DNA of 64,000 nucleotides from positions 186,001-250,000 of the forward strand of contig NZ_RSEC01000066.1 of the NCBI RefSeq assembly GCF_003937945.1, written 5' to 3'. The notes beneath the pieces were generated by a model that did not search any database, was not told the origin of the DNA, and was given only the letters and a program-made list of their open reading frames with translations. This document shows positions 8,125 to 16,218 of this stretch, one piece after another. Each line of letters begins with the position of its first letter. The stretch's first letter is position 1. A program made the position numbers and the translations under genes. Source of the DNA: Amycolatopsis eburnea (GTDB lineage Bacteria; Actinomycetota; Actinomycetes; Mycobacteriales; Pseudonocardiaceae).

Positions 8125-8211
8125 GAGGGTTATTCGGGCTAGCCCGGCGCAACGGACTTGCGCGTGCAACCCAACAGGGACTTTGCGCCGGGCGACGGCT
8201 GAATAATCCTC
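8125..8211 (-). ncRNA. Structured 5' leader of the purine permease mRNA, candidate riboswitch or attenuator
   Basis: Read on the minus strand, an outer 11-base stem (8201-8211 with 8125-8135, one mismatch, closing as G-U in RNA) encloses a perfect 11-base stem (8183-8193 with 8142-8152). Inside are two short hairpins, CCC-TGTT-GGG and TTGC-ACGC-GCAA, so the fold is a three-way junction. It ends 20 bases before the permease start, beyond the preceding operon's terminator. It does not match the classical purine riboswitch core. DNA operator function of the long palindrome is the alternative. Confidence 0.45.
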
Positions 8212-8220
8212 ATCGGGTGT

Positions 8221-8260
8221 GCTCGGCCAGGGCCAGGCACTACGCCGTGCCTGGCCGAGC
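8221..8260 (-). terminator. Terminator hairpin after the guanine deaminase / xanthine dehydrogenase operon
   Basis: GGCCAGGCAC (8231-8240) pairs with GTGCCTGGCC (8247-8256) around a six-base loop, and GCTCGGCC at 8221 can pair further out with GGCCGAGC at 8253-8260. It lies 45 bases after the deaminase stop on the minus strand and separates that operon from the permease unit. Confidence 0.65.
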
Positions 8261-8304
8261 GGGACGTTCGATTGGGTTGTGCTCCGGTCAGCTGGCCTTG
8301 TGGG

Positions 8305-8787
8305 TCAGTAGTCGGTGCGGTCGGCCTTGTCGAGCCAAGCCGCAAAGGGGGCGAAACCATCCTTCGTGGACAGTCGGGTCACGGGCACGGTCCACGTTTC
8401 GCGGGGACGGTCGAAGAGTTCGTAGAAGGCCCGGTCGTCGAAGCCGGCCTTGGCCGCGTCGTCGCGGTCGGCGGCGAAGAAGACCTTGTCCACGCGCGCC
8501 CACAGCGCCGACGACAGGCACATCGGGCACGGCTCGCAGCTGGAGACGAGCACGCAGCCGTCGAGCTTGAACGTGCCGAGCGCCTGGCAGGCCGCCCGGA
8601 TCGCGACGACTTCGGCGTGCGCGGTCGGGTCGAGGTTCGCGGTGACGCGGTTGACGCCGGTCGCGACGACTTCGCCGTCCTTCACGATCAGCGCGCCGAA
8701 CGGGCCGCCGCCGTTCTGGACGTTCTGCGTGGCGATCCGGACGGCTTCGTCCAGCCACTCCTGTTCGACGGAAAGCGACGTGGTCAT
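8305..8787 (-). CDS. Nucleoside/guanine deaminase (CDA fold)
   Basis: Zinc-dependent deaminase of 160 residues. The zinc site is His57 with the proton-shuttling Glu59 (HAEVVAI) and Cys87/Cys90 (EPCPMC). The sequence fits the GuaD-like guanine deaminase group, which makes xanthine from guanine, exactly the substrate of the xanthine dehydrogenase encoded just upstream. It is the last gene of that operon, one base after the molybdopterin subunit stop. The ATG at 8785-8787 gives the usual family N-terminus; a longer open frame upstream reads into the neighbouring gene and was rejected. Confidence 0.85.
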   Translation of the reverse strand: MTTSLSVEQEWLDEAVRIATQNVQNGGGPFGALIVKDGEVVATGVNRVTANLDPTAHAEVVAIRAACQALGTFKLDGCVLVSSCEPCPMCLSSALWARVDKVFFAADRDDAAKAGFDDRAFYELFDRPRETWTVPVTRLSTKDGFAPFAAWLDKADRTDY

Positions 8788-8788
8788 T

Positions 8789-11080
8789 TCAGACTCCGGT
8801 GATGTGCTCGGGGCGGATCGGGACGCGCGGCAGTTCGAGGCCGGTGGCCGCGCGGATGGCGTTGGCGATCGCCGGCGTCGCGGAGATCGTCGGCGGTTCG
8901 CCGACGCCGCGGACGCCGTAGGGCGCGTGCGGGTCGGGGCGTTCGAGGACGTCGACGTGCATCGGCGGCATGTCGAGGATGGTCGGGATGAGGTAGTCGG
9001 TGAACGACGGGTTCCGGACTTTGCCATCCTTGACCAGGATTTCCTCCATCACAGCGAGGCCGAGGCCCTGCGCGGAGCCGCCCTGGATCTGGGCGACGAC
9101 GGCGTCGGGGTTCATCGCCTTGCCGACGTCCTGGGCGCAGTCCAGCTGGACGACCTTGACCAGGCCGAGGTCCAGGTCGACGTCGACCACCGCGCGGTGG
9201 GCGGAGAACCCGTACTGCACGTGGGCGTCGCCCTGCCCGGTCTCGGGGTCGAGGGGGTAGGTCGGGCGGTGGTGGAACTCGCGGGTCTCCTCGATCGCGG
9301 TGTCGCCGAGCAGCTCGGCCAGGTCCGCGACGACTTCGCCGTCGGCCGCGACGACCTTCCCACCCACCAGGGACATGCCCTCGGCGGACACCCCGAGCCG
9401 CGCGTAGACACCTTCGGCGACCGCGCGGCACGCGTTGCGGACGGCGCCGCCGGTGACGTACGTCTGGCGCGACGCCGAGCTGGACCCCGCGTCGCCGACG
9501 CTCGTGTCGGACGGGTGCACGCTGACCCGGGTCAGGCCCAGTTCGGTGCGGGCGATCTGCTGCTGCAGGGTGACGAGGCCCTGGCCGACCTCGGCCGCCG
9601 CGGTGTGCACCATCGCCACCGGCTCGCCGCCGAGCACCTCGAGACGGACGCGGGCGGTCGAGTAGTCGTCGAGGCCCTCGGCGTAGGAGATGTTCTTGAT
9701 GGTGACGCCGTAGCCGACACCGCGCACGACCCCTTCGCCGTGGGTGGTGTTGGACGCGCCGCCGGGCAGCTCGCGGATGTCGACGTGCTCACCGCGTGCG
9801 GGCGGCAGCGGCAGGTCGCGAACCCGCTGCACCAGCTCGGCCACCGGCGCCGGGAAGTCGACGACCTGGCCGGTGACCACAGTGGACCCTTCGCCCAGCG
9901 CGTTGCGGATCCGCAGTTCCGCCGGATCCATGTCCAAAGCGGACGCCAGCTTGTCCATTTGGGACTCGTAGGCGTAGGTCGGCTGGACCGCGCCGAGCCC
10001 GCGCATCGCGCCGCAGGTCGGGTTGTTCGTGTAGACACCCCAGCCTTCGATGTGCGCGTTCGGAACGTCGTAGGGACCGACGCTGAGCGTGGTGCCGTTG
10101 CCGACCACGACCGGGGTCTTGGACGCGTACGCGCCGCCGTCGAAGTACATCCTGGCGCGGACGTAGACGAGCTTGCCGTCCTTCGTCGCGCCGTGCTCGT
10201 AATACATCTTCGCCGGGTGGCGGTGCACGTGCCCGAAGAACGACTCCAGGCGGTTGTAGCTCATCTTCACCGGGCGGCCGGTGCGCAGCGCGAGCATGCA
10301 CGAGTGGATCTGCATCGACAGGTCCTCGCGGCCGCCGAACGCGCCACCGACGCCCGACAGCGTCAGCCGTACCTTCTCCAAGGGCAGACCGAGGGCCTTC
10401 GCCGTCTGGCGCTGGTCGACGTGCAGCCACTGGGTCGCCAGGTAGAGGTCGACGCCGCCGTCCTCGGCCGGCACCGCGAGCCCGGATTCCGGCCCGAGGA
10501 ACGCCTGGTCCTGCATGCCGATCTCGTAGACGCCGGAGACGACGACGTCCGCGGTCGCGGCCGGGTCGCCCTTCACGATCCGCTGGTGGCGGACCAGGTT
10601 CCCGTCCGGGTGCAGCTTCGGGAGGGTGTCGTCGTGCGCGGCGCGCTCGGGGTCGGTGATCGGCTCGAGGACGTCGTACTCGACGACGATCTCCTTGAGC
10701 GCCTGCCGCGCGATCTCCGGGTGGTCGGCGGCCAGGATGGCGATCGGCTCGCCCTGGTAGCGGACCAGGCCGTCGGCCAGCGCCGGGGTGTCCTGGTACT
10801 TGAGGCCGTAGACGTTCTCGCCGGGTACGTCCTCGTGCGTCAGCACCGCGTGCACGCCCGGCTGGGCGAGCGCGCGGGAGACGTCGAGGCGGACGATCCG
10901 GGCGTGCGGGTGCGGGCTGCGCAGCGTGGCGCCCCACAGCATGTCCTCGTGCCACAGGTCCGACGAGTACGCGAACTCGCCGCGGACCTTGAGCGTGCCG
11001 TCCGGGCGCAGCGGGCTTTCGCCGATGCCGCCGGCGATCGTGTCCTGTAGCTCCTGCGGGGAGCGGGCCGGCGCGCTCAT
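8789..11080 (-). CDS. Xanthine dehydrogenase, molybdopterin-binding subunit
   Basis: Catalytic subunit (763 aa) of a three-part xanthine dehydrogenase oxidising hypoxanthine and xanthine to urate. It binds the molybdenum cofactor: GGAFGGREDLS, AMRGLGAVQ and EVGQGLVTLQQQ line the pterin, and the catalytic glutamate is Glu728 in RGVGEPPT. Length matches the free-standing large subunit. The chosen ATG overlaps the stop of the iron-sulfur subunit as ATGA. Operon order on the minus strand is FAD, 2Fe-2S, molybdenum, guanine deaminase. Confidence 0.93.
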   Translation of the reverse strand: MSAPARSPQELQDTIAGGIGESPLRPDGTLKVRGEFAYSSDLWHEDMLWGATLRSPHPHARIVRLDVSRALAQPGVHAVLTHEDVPGENVYGLKYQDTPALADGLVRYQGEPIAILAADHPEIARQALKEIVVEYDVLEPITDPERAAHDDTLPKLHPDGNLVRHQRIVKGDPAATADVVVSGVYEIGMQDQAFLGPESGLAVPAEDGGVDLYLATQWLHVDQRQTAKALGLPLEKVRLTLSGVGGAFGGREDLSMQIHSCMLALRTGRPVKMSYNRLESFFGHVHRHPAKMYYEHGATKDGKLVYVRARMYFDGGAYASKTPVVVGNGTTLSVGPYDVPNAHIEGWGVYTNNPTCGAMRGLGAVQPTYAYESQMDKLASALDMDPAELRIRNALGEGSTVVTGQVVDFPAPVAELVQRVRDLPLPPARGEHVDIRELPGGASNTTHGEGVVRGVGYGVTIKNISYAEGLDDYSTARVRLEVLGGEPVAMVHTAAAEVGQGLVTLQQQIARTELGLTRVSVHPSDTSVGDAGSSSASRQTYVTGGAVRNACRAVAEGVYARLGVSAEGMSLVGGKVVAADGEVVADLAELLGDTAIEETREFHHRPTYPLDPETGQGDAHVQYGFSAHRAVVDVDLDLGLVKVVQLDCAQDVGKAMNPDAVVAQIQGGSAQGLGLAVMEEILVKDGKVRNPSFTDYLIPTILDMPPMHVDVLERPDPHAPYGVRGVGEPPTISATPAIANAIRAATGLELPRVPIRPEHITGV

Positions 11081-11547
11081 CGGACGGCCTTCTTCGCGGC
11101 CGCGTCGCGGACCGCGTCGAGGATCTTCTCGTACCCGGTGCAGCGGCAGAGGTTCCCCGCGAGCGCCTCGCGGATCTCGACGTCGCTGGGGTCGGGGACG
11201 CGCTCGATCAGGTCGTGCGCGGCGACCAGCAGGCCGGGCGTGCAGAACCCGCACTGGACGGCGCCCTTCTCGACGAACGACTCCTGCACCGGGTCGAGGT
11301 CGTCCCCCTCCGCCAAGCCTTCGACGGTGACGACGTCACGGCCCTCGGCCTGGCCCGCCGCGACCAGGCACGCGCACGCCGGCACGCCGTCGAGGTAGAC
11401 CGTGCAGGAACCGCATTCGCCCTGTTCACAGGCGTTCTTCGAGCCCGGGAGACCGAGCCGCTCGCGCAGCACGTAGAGCAGGCTCTCGCCTTCCCAGACG
11501 TTGTCCGCCCGACGGGATTCGCCGTTGACGGTGACGTTCACGCGCAC
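11077..11547 (-). CDS. Xanthine dehydrogenase, 2Fe-2S subunit
   Basis: Small electron-transfer subunit (156 aa) carrying two [2Fe-2S] clusters. The plant-ferredoxin-type cluster uses Cys40, Cys45, Cys48 and Cys60 (NACEQGECGSCTV). The second uses Cys99, Cys102, Cys134 and Cys136 (QCGFCTPG and NLCRCTGY). It passes electrons from molybdenum to FAD. The gene overlaps its upstream neighbour by 10 bases and its downstream neighbour by 4, so the three subunits are made together. Confidence 0.95.
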   Translation of the reverse strand: MRVNVTVNGESRRADNVWEGESLLYVLRERLGLPGSKNACEQGECGSCTVYLDGVPACACLVAAGQAEGRDVVTVEGLAEGDDLDPVQESFVEKGAVQCGFCTPGLLVAAHDLIERVPDPSDVEIREALAGNLCRCTGYEKILDAVRDAAAKKAVR

Positions 11548-12407
11548 TTCGCGCTCCCCTCGCAGTATTCGGTCCAGGCCCAGGTCAGCGTCCTGCGCGC
11601 CATGACCCCCAGCGCATGGCGCCGGTAGGCCGCGCTGCCCCGGACGTCGTCGATCGGCGACGCGGCCGCGGCGACGAGGTCACCGAAGCGGCGCTTCACC
11701 GAGTCGGTCACCGGCCGGCGCGACTCCCAGTCCAGCTCGCCGGCCAGGAACTCCTCGGCGTCCGTCGCCCGCCGGGGCGTGGGCGCGGCCGAGCCCACAC
11801 CGGTGCCGACGCGCTGCTCCGCCGGGTGCAGGGCCAGGCCGAACGCGGCCACGGCGATGACCATCGCGTTGCGGGTGCCGATCTTGCTGAACTGCTGGGG
11901 ACCGGTGGCCGGTTCGAGCAGCACGGCCGTGATCAGTTCGTCCGGCTCCAGGACGTTGCGCTTGACCCCGACGTAGAAGTCCTTCGCCGCCACGATCCGG
12001 GTGCCGCGCACCGACGCGATTTCGACCTCGGCGTCTGCTGCCAGCAGGGCCGGGTGCGAGTCGCCCGCCGGCGATGCCGCGCCCAGGTTGCCGCCCACGG
12101 AGCCGCGGTTGCGGATCTGCGGGGACCCGACGGTCCGCGCGGCCATCGCCAGGCCGGGCAGCTGCGTGCCCAGTTCGGCGATGATCCGGGTGTAGGGCAC
12201 GGCCGCGCCGAGCCGGATCCGGCCGCCGTCGGTGCCGTGCTCGTGCAGCTCGGCGACGCGGCCGAGGTCGAGCAGGGACTCCGGACGGCGGTGGTCGAAG
12301 TTGAGCTCGACCATCACGTCCGTGCCGCCGGCGATCGGGACCGCACCGGGGTTCGCGGCGCGCGCGGCGAGCGCGTCGGCCAGCGAGGCGGGTCGGAGGA
12401 ATTCCAC
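11538..12407 (-). CDS. Xanthine dehydrogenase, FAD-binding subunit
   Basis: FAD subunit (289 aa) that hands electrons to NAD. PIAGGTDVMVEL and IRNRGSVGGNLGAASPAGD are the two FAD-contact segments of the CO-dehydrogenase/xanthine-dehydrogenase flavoprotein family. It starts at a GTG with AAAGGA upstream and is the first gene of the operon. About 195 bases separate it from the glyoxylate carboligase gene; that gap carries the carboligase operon's terminator and must also hold this operon's promoter. Confidence 0.93.
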   Translation of the reverse strand: MEFLRPASLADALAARAANPGAVPIAGGTDVMVELNFDHRRPESLLDLGRVAELHEHGTDGGRIRLGAAVPYTRIIAELGTQLPGLAMAARTVGSPQIRNRGSVGGNLGAASPAGDSHPALLAADAEVEIASVRGTRIVAAKDFYVGVKRNVLEPDELITAVLLEPATGPQQFSKIGTRNAMVIAVAAFGLALHPAEQRVGTGVGSAAPTPRRATDAEEFLAGELDWESRRPVTDSVKRRFGDLVAAAASPIDDVRGSAAYRRHALGVMARRTLTWAWTEYCEGSAKCA

Positions 12408-12550
12408 TGTGGACGTCCTTTCGGGGCTGCTTCGTCAAGGAGTACACACGCTCGGGTGTGGCCGGGACCACGGCAAAACCCCTGAAAGCCGGGTGAATTT
12501 ACGGCCCCGGTTTGTACTTTCCGACAACGCGCTGATCGCAGGCGCGGAAA

Positions 12551-12586
12551 GGCCGCCGCACGAGGTCAGGGTCTCGCGCGGCGGCC
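12551..12586 (-). terminator. Terminator hairpin of the glyoxylate carboligase operon
   Basis: GGCCGCCGC (12551-12559) and GCGGCGGCC (12578-12586) form a nine-base GC stem, 16 bases after the carboligase stop codon on the minus strand. There is no T run, as is common in actinobacteria. Confidence 0.65.
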
Positions 12587-12602
12587 GTGGTCACGCGGGG
12601 TG

Positions 12603-14291
12603 TTACGCGGGCTCGAACTCCTTCACGGCGTCGAGCGCGGCACCCATCGCGGCGTTGCCCTCGCGCTCGATCATGATCTCCACCAGGACCGGGCGGCTGG
12701 TGCGCTCGGCCTCCTTGCGGGCCCACTCCAGCGACGTCCGGATCTCCCCCGGCTCGTGCACGCGGGTGCCGGAGCAGCCGTAGGCCTCCATGATCTTGAC
12801 GTTGTCCGTGCCGTTCGAGTCGTAGTGGATGTCGACCTCGAAGTTCATGTCGTACCCGGTCTCGGCCTGGCGGATCAGCCCGAGGTACTCGTTGTTGAGC
12901 ATGATCAGCACGAACCCGACGTCGTACTGGGCGGCGACCGCCAGCTCCTCGACGAGGAACTGGAACGAGTAGTCCCCGACCACGCCGACGACTTCGGCCT
13001 CGGGCCGCGCCTTCTTGACGCCGATCGCGGCGGGGATCTCCCAGCCTAGCGGGCCGGCCTGGCCGCAGACCTGGTAGTGCCGCGGCTTGTGCGCCTTCTG
13101 GAACTGGCCCGACCAGATCTGGTAGAGCCCGATCGCGGTGACGAAGTAGGTGTCCTCGCCGAAGGTTTCGTTGATCTCCTTGAAGACCCGCGGCGCCTTG
13201 ATCGGCAGGGTGTCGAAGTCCTCGCGCCGGGGAAGCGCTTCCTTCAGCTCCGCGATCCGGCCGACCCACTCGCGCCGCGGCGCCACCGAGCGCTGCTCCA
13301 GGGCCGCCAGCAACGCGTCCAGGAACTCCCGCGTGTCCGAGACGATCCCGAGGTCGGGCCCGAAGACCTTGCCCAGCTGGGTCGGCTCGATGTCGACGTG
13401 GATGAACTTCCGGTCACCCCGGTACACCGACAGCTCGCCGGTGTGCCGGTCGCCGAACCGCGCGCCCAGCGCCAGCACCAGGTCGGACTCCAGAAAGGCC
13501 GCGTTCGCCCAGCGCTGCGACGTCTGGATGCCCGCCATCCCGGCAAACAGCTCGTGGTCCTCGGGGAAGCTCCCCTTGCCCATCAGCGTCACCTGCACCG
13601 GGACGTCCAGGCGCTCGGCCGCCGCCCGCAGCTGCTCGCTCGCCTCGCCGAGCACGACGCCACCACCGGCCAGGATGATCGGCCGTTCGGCCGCCAGCAG
13701 CATGTCCAGCGCGCGTTCGACCCGCGCGGGCGCGGGCTTCACCGCCGTCACGGGCAGCGGCGAGTCGATCGAGGAGTCCCACTCGATGTCCTGCTTCTGG
13801 ACGTCGATCGGCAGGTCGATGAGCACCGGGCCGGGGCGGCCCGAGCGGGCGATCCGGAACGCCTCGCGGAAGATCCACGGCAGCTGCGCGGCTTCCTTGA
13901 CCTGCACCGCCCACTTCGTCACCGGCTTGGCGATCTCGACGATGTCGACGGCCTGGAAGGCCTCCTGATGCAGCTTCGTCGTCGCCGCCTGGCCGGTGAT
14001 GCAGATCATCGGGATCGAGTCCGCGTGCGCGGTGTAGAGCCCGGTGATCATGTTCGTCCCGGCCGGGCCGGACGTGCCGATGGCGACGCCGACGTTGCCG
14101 TTCGTCCTGGCCCAGCCGTCGGCCATGTGCGTCGCGCCTTCTTCGTGGCGGACGATCAGGTGCTGGATTGCCCGGCCTTGTAGGGCGTTATACAGCGGGA
14201 GGATCGCGGCGCCCGGGCAGCCGAAGACGGTGTCGACGCCTTCGCTTTCCAGGACGTCGACGACCGCCTGCATCGCGGGGATTCTGGGCAT
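12603..14291 (-). CDS. gcl: Glyoxylate carboligase (tartronate semialdehyde synthase)
   Basis: Thiamine-diphosphate enzyme joining two glyoxylate molecules to tartronate semialdehyde plus CO2. The 562-residue protein has FGCPGAAILPLYNAL near the N-terminus, HVDIEPTQLGKVFGPDLGIVSD in the middle domain and GQAGPLGWEIPAA plus GDYSFQFLVEELA in the cofactor domain; the middle and CGQAGPLGW segments are characteristic of Gcl. The position that is valine in the classical E. coli enzyme is glutamate here (Glu50 in VRHEEGATH), as in other ThDP enzymes. It leads into reductase and isomerase genes of the same pathway. Acetolactate-synthase-like activity is a less likely alternative. Confidence 0.87.
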   Translation of the reverse strand: MPRIPAMQAVVDVLESEGVDTVFGCPGAAILPLYNALQGRAIQHLIVRHEEGATHMADGWARTNGNVGVAIGTSGPAGTNMITGLYTAHADSIPMICITGQAATTKLHQEAFQAVDIVEIAKPVTKWAVQVKEAAQLPWIFREAFRIARSGRPGPVLIDLPIDVQKQDIEWDSSIDSPLPVTAVKPAPARVERALDMLLAAERPIILAGGGVVLGEASEQLRAAAERLDVPVQVTLMGKGSFPEDHELFAGMAGIQTSQRWANAAFLESDLVLALGARFGDRHTGELSVYRGDRKFIHVDIEPTQLGKVFGPDLGIVSDTREFLDALLAALEQRSVAPRREWVGRIAELKEALPRREDFDTLPIKAPRVFKEINETFGEDTYFVTAIGLYQIWSGQFQKAHKPRHYQVCGQAGPLGWEIPAAIGVKKARPEAEVVGVVGDYSFQFLVEELAVAAQYDVGFVLIMLNNEYLGLIRQAETGYDMNFEVDIHYDSNGTDNVKIMEAYGCSGTRVHEPGEIRTSLEWARKEAERTSRPVLVEIMIEREGNAAMGAALDAVKEFEPA

Positions 14292-14292
14292 G

Positions 14293-15180
14293 TCACACCT
14301 CCGCCGGGACGCGGCCCGACAACTGTTCGACGACCTTCAGCAAGGCCGAGTGGTCCAGGGAGCCATACCCCATGGCGCGGCCGGCGGCGACGAGCTGGGC
14401 GACCAGCCCGGTGAGCGGGAGCGCGACGTCGGCCTGCCGGGCGGCGGCCAGCGCGATCCCCATGTCCTTGTGGTGCAGGTCGATCCGGAAGCCGGGCGCG
14501 AACTCCCGCTCCACCATGGACTTGCGCTTCAACTCGAGGATCCGGCTGCCCGCCAGTCCCCCGGCGAGCACGTCGAGGCCGGTGGCGGCGTCCACACCGG
14601 ACGCTTCGAGCAGCACGATCGCCTCGGCGACGAGCCCGTAGATCCCGCCCACGACGAGCTGGTTCGCGGCCTTCACGACCTGGCCGGCGCCGTGCGGGCC
14701 GACGTGCACGATGGTCTTGCCGACCGCGTCGAACACCGGCGTGGCGGCCTCGAAGTCGGCCGCGTCGCCACCGACCATGATGGACAGTGACGCCTGCTCG
14801 GCCCCGGCCTGGCCGCCCGACACCGGCGCGTCGAGCACGCGGATCTTCTTGTCCCGCGCGGCTTCGGCGATCGCGATCGACGTCTCGGGCCGGATGGTGC
14901 TCATGTCGATCAGCAAGGCGCCGGGCTCGGCGGTGTCGAGCACGCCACCGGCGGCCAGCACGACCTCCTCGACCTGCGGGTGGTTCGGCAGCATCGTGAT
15001 CACGACGTCCGCGCCGGCGACGGCGTCCGCGACGCTCGTCGCGGCGCGCCCGCCGGCGGCCGCCAGCTTCTCGCCGGCCGCCGCGTGCACGTCGAAGCCG
15101 CTGACGTCGTGCCCGGCCGCGACCAGGTGCGCGGCCATCGGGGCGCCCATCACGCCCAGTCCGATGAATCCCAGTTTCAT
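14293..15180 (-). CDS. glxR: Tartronate semialdehyde reductase (2-hydroxy-3-oxopropionate reductase)
   Basis: Reduces tartronate semialdehyde to D-glycerate with NAD(P)H. The 295-residue protein starts with the Rossmann signature KLGFIGLGVMGAPMA, then DAPVSGGQAGAE (substrate loop), and has the catalytic lysine in GAGQVVKAANQL. LHHKDMGIAL is the conserved C-terminal dimer segment. The ATG at 15178-15180 overlaps the isomerase stop as ATGA; the carboligase starts one base after this gene ends. Context fixes the substrate among beta-hydroxyacid dehydrogenases. Confidence 0.93.
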   Translation of the reverse strand: MKLGFIGLGVMGAPMAAHLVAAGHDVSGFDVHAAAGEKLAAAGGRAATSVADAVAGADVVITMLPNHPQVEEVVLAAGGVLDTAEPGALLIDMSTIRPETSIAIAEAARDKKIRVLDAPVSGGQAGAEQASLSIMVGGDAADFEAATPVFDAVGKTIVHVGPHGAGQVVKAANQLVVGGIYGLVAEAIVLLEASGVDAATGLDVLAGGLAGSRILELKRKSMVEREFAPGFRIDLHHKDMGIALAAARQADVALPLTGLVAQLVAAGRAMGYGSLDHSALLKVVEQLSGRVPAEV

Positions 15181-15983
15181 GCTCGTCCCCTTCGGGTTTT
15201 CGGCAGCCAGTCCAGCGACGTGACGGTGTCGGGCTCCGGGACGTACTCGATCCCGACGAACCCGTCGTAACCGGCGTTCTGCAGCTTCGCGAGGTGTCCT
15301 TCGATGTCCAGCGAGCCGGTGCCGGGCTGGTGGCGCCCGGGTGCGTCGGCGATCTGCACGTGCCCGATCCGGGCAATGTGCGTCGTCGCGAGCGCGTCCA
15401 GGTCGTCGCCGTTGACTGCCAGGTGGTACAGGTCGGCCAGCAGCCGCACGTTGTCGCGCCCGAGGTCGTCGAGCACGGCCACGGCGTCCGCGGCGGTCTT
15501 GAGCGGGTAGCGGTCCGCACCGGAAAGCGGTTCGAGGACCAGCTGCGCGCCGATCTTCGCGGCGGCTTCCGCGGCGGTGGCGAGGTGCGTGCGCGCCAGG
15601 TCGTCCTGCTTGACCGGGTCTTCGCCGTCGAGCCGGTTGCCGTAGAGGGCGTTGAAGCTGCGGCAGCCGGTGCGTTCGGCGATGCCCAGCGCCACGACCA
15701 GGCTGTCGGCGAACTCCGCCTCGCGGCCGAGCCAGCTCACCAGTCCCCGCTCCCCCGCGGCCATGTCCCCGGCGAAGAAGTTCAGCCCGCGCAGCCGGAC
15801 GCCGTCCAGGCTCTTCACGAAGGCGTCCACCTCGTCCCGCGCGGGTACGGCGGACTCGAACGGCCACCAGTACTCGACGTCGGTGAAGCCCGCCGCCCGC
15901 GCGGCCGCCGCGCGCTCGAGGAGGGGAACCTCCTTGAACAGCAGCGACAGGTTGACGACGTACGGCAGGGAGTGCTCGGGCAT
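15177..15983 (-). CDS. hyi: Hydroxypyruvate isomerase
   Basis: TIM-barrel isomerase interconverting hydroxypyruvate and tartronate semialdehyde, 268 residues. LVLEPLSGADRYPL and LLADLYHLAVNGDD hold metal and catalytic residues, and VGIEYVPEPDT ends the barrel as in the Hyi family. The ATG at 15981-15983 was chosen because GAGGTAGCG precedes it and the protein then begins like other Hyi proteins. It is the first gene of the hyi-glxR-gcl operon; operator-like repeats lie just upstream. Confidence 0.88.
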   Translation of the reverse strand: MPEHSLPYVVNLSLLFKEVPLLERAAAARAAGFTDVEYWWPFESAVPARDEVDAFVKSLDGVRLRGLNFFAGDMAAGERGLVSWLGREAEFADSLVVALGIAERTGCRSFNALYGNRLDGEDPVKQDDLARTHLATAAEAAAKIGAQLVLEPLSGADRYPLKTAADAVAVLDDLGRDNVRLLADLYHLAVNGDDLDALATTHIARIGHVQIADAPGRHQPGTGSLDIEGHLAKLQNAGYDGFVGIEYVPEPDTVTSLDWLPKTRRGRA

Positions 15984-15995
15984 CGCTACCTCAAA

Positions 15996-16033
15996 TTTCG
16001 CTATCCGGAATCTTTCTTTCGCATATCGAGAAT
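15996..16033. promoter_or_regulatory. Two operator-like direct repeats upstream of hyi
   Basis: TTTCGCTATCCGGAAT and TTTCGCATATCGAGAAT lie in direct orientation, AT-rich, 13-50 bases before the hyi start. Each is partly palindromic (TTTCG with CGGAA or CGAGAA), as are IclR-type operators that control allantoin and glyoxylate genes. No regulator gene is adjacent. Confidence 0.5.
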
Positions 16034-16115
16034 AGCCCGTGACCTGCGGCGGGGTCAACGCCCGGGAACGACAGAGGCGCCGCGACTCGTCGAGCCACGG
16101 CGCCTCGGCGCGGGA

Positions 16116-16169
16116 GATGTCATGAAACCCGGCGGCGGCGACTTTGCCGGGGCCCCGTCGTCTGGCGAG
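16116..16169. repeat. Relative of the 4721-4779 repeat element
   Basis: It opens with GATGTCATGAAA and ends with GTCGTCTGGCGAG, the same arm start and loop as the inverted repeat at 4721-4779, but the sequence between is different and GC-rich (CCCGGCGG to CCGGGG). It lies in the gap between hyi and the formate dehydrogenase operon. Confidence 0.6.
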
Positions 16170-16218
16170 TTGGCGTTCCGGACGCGAACCTGACTGCGCG
16201 GGATCCGTGGCGGCCGAG

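Noticed and set aside
8125..8211. Classical purine (guanine/adenine) riboswitch
   Set aside because: The conserved junction and loop-loop sequences of that class are absent, so I list it only as an unassigned structured leader.
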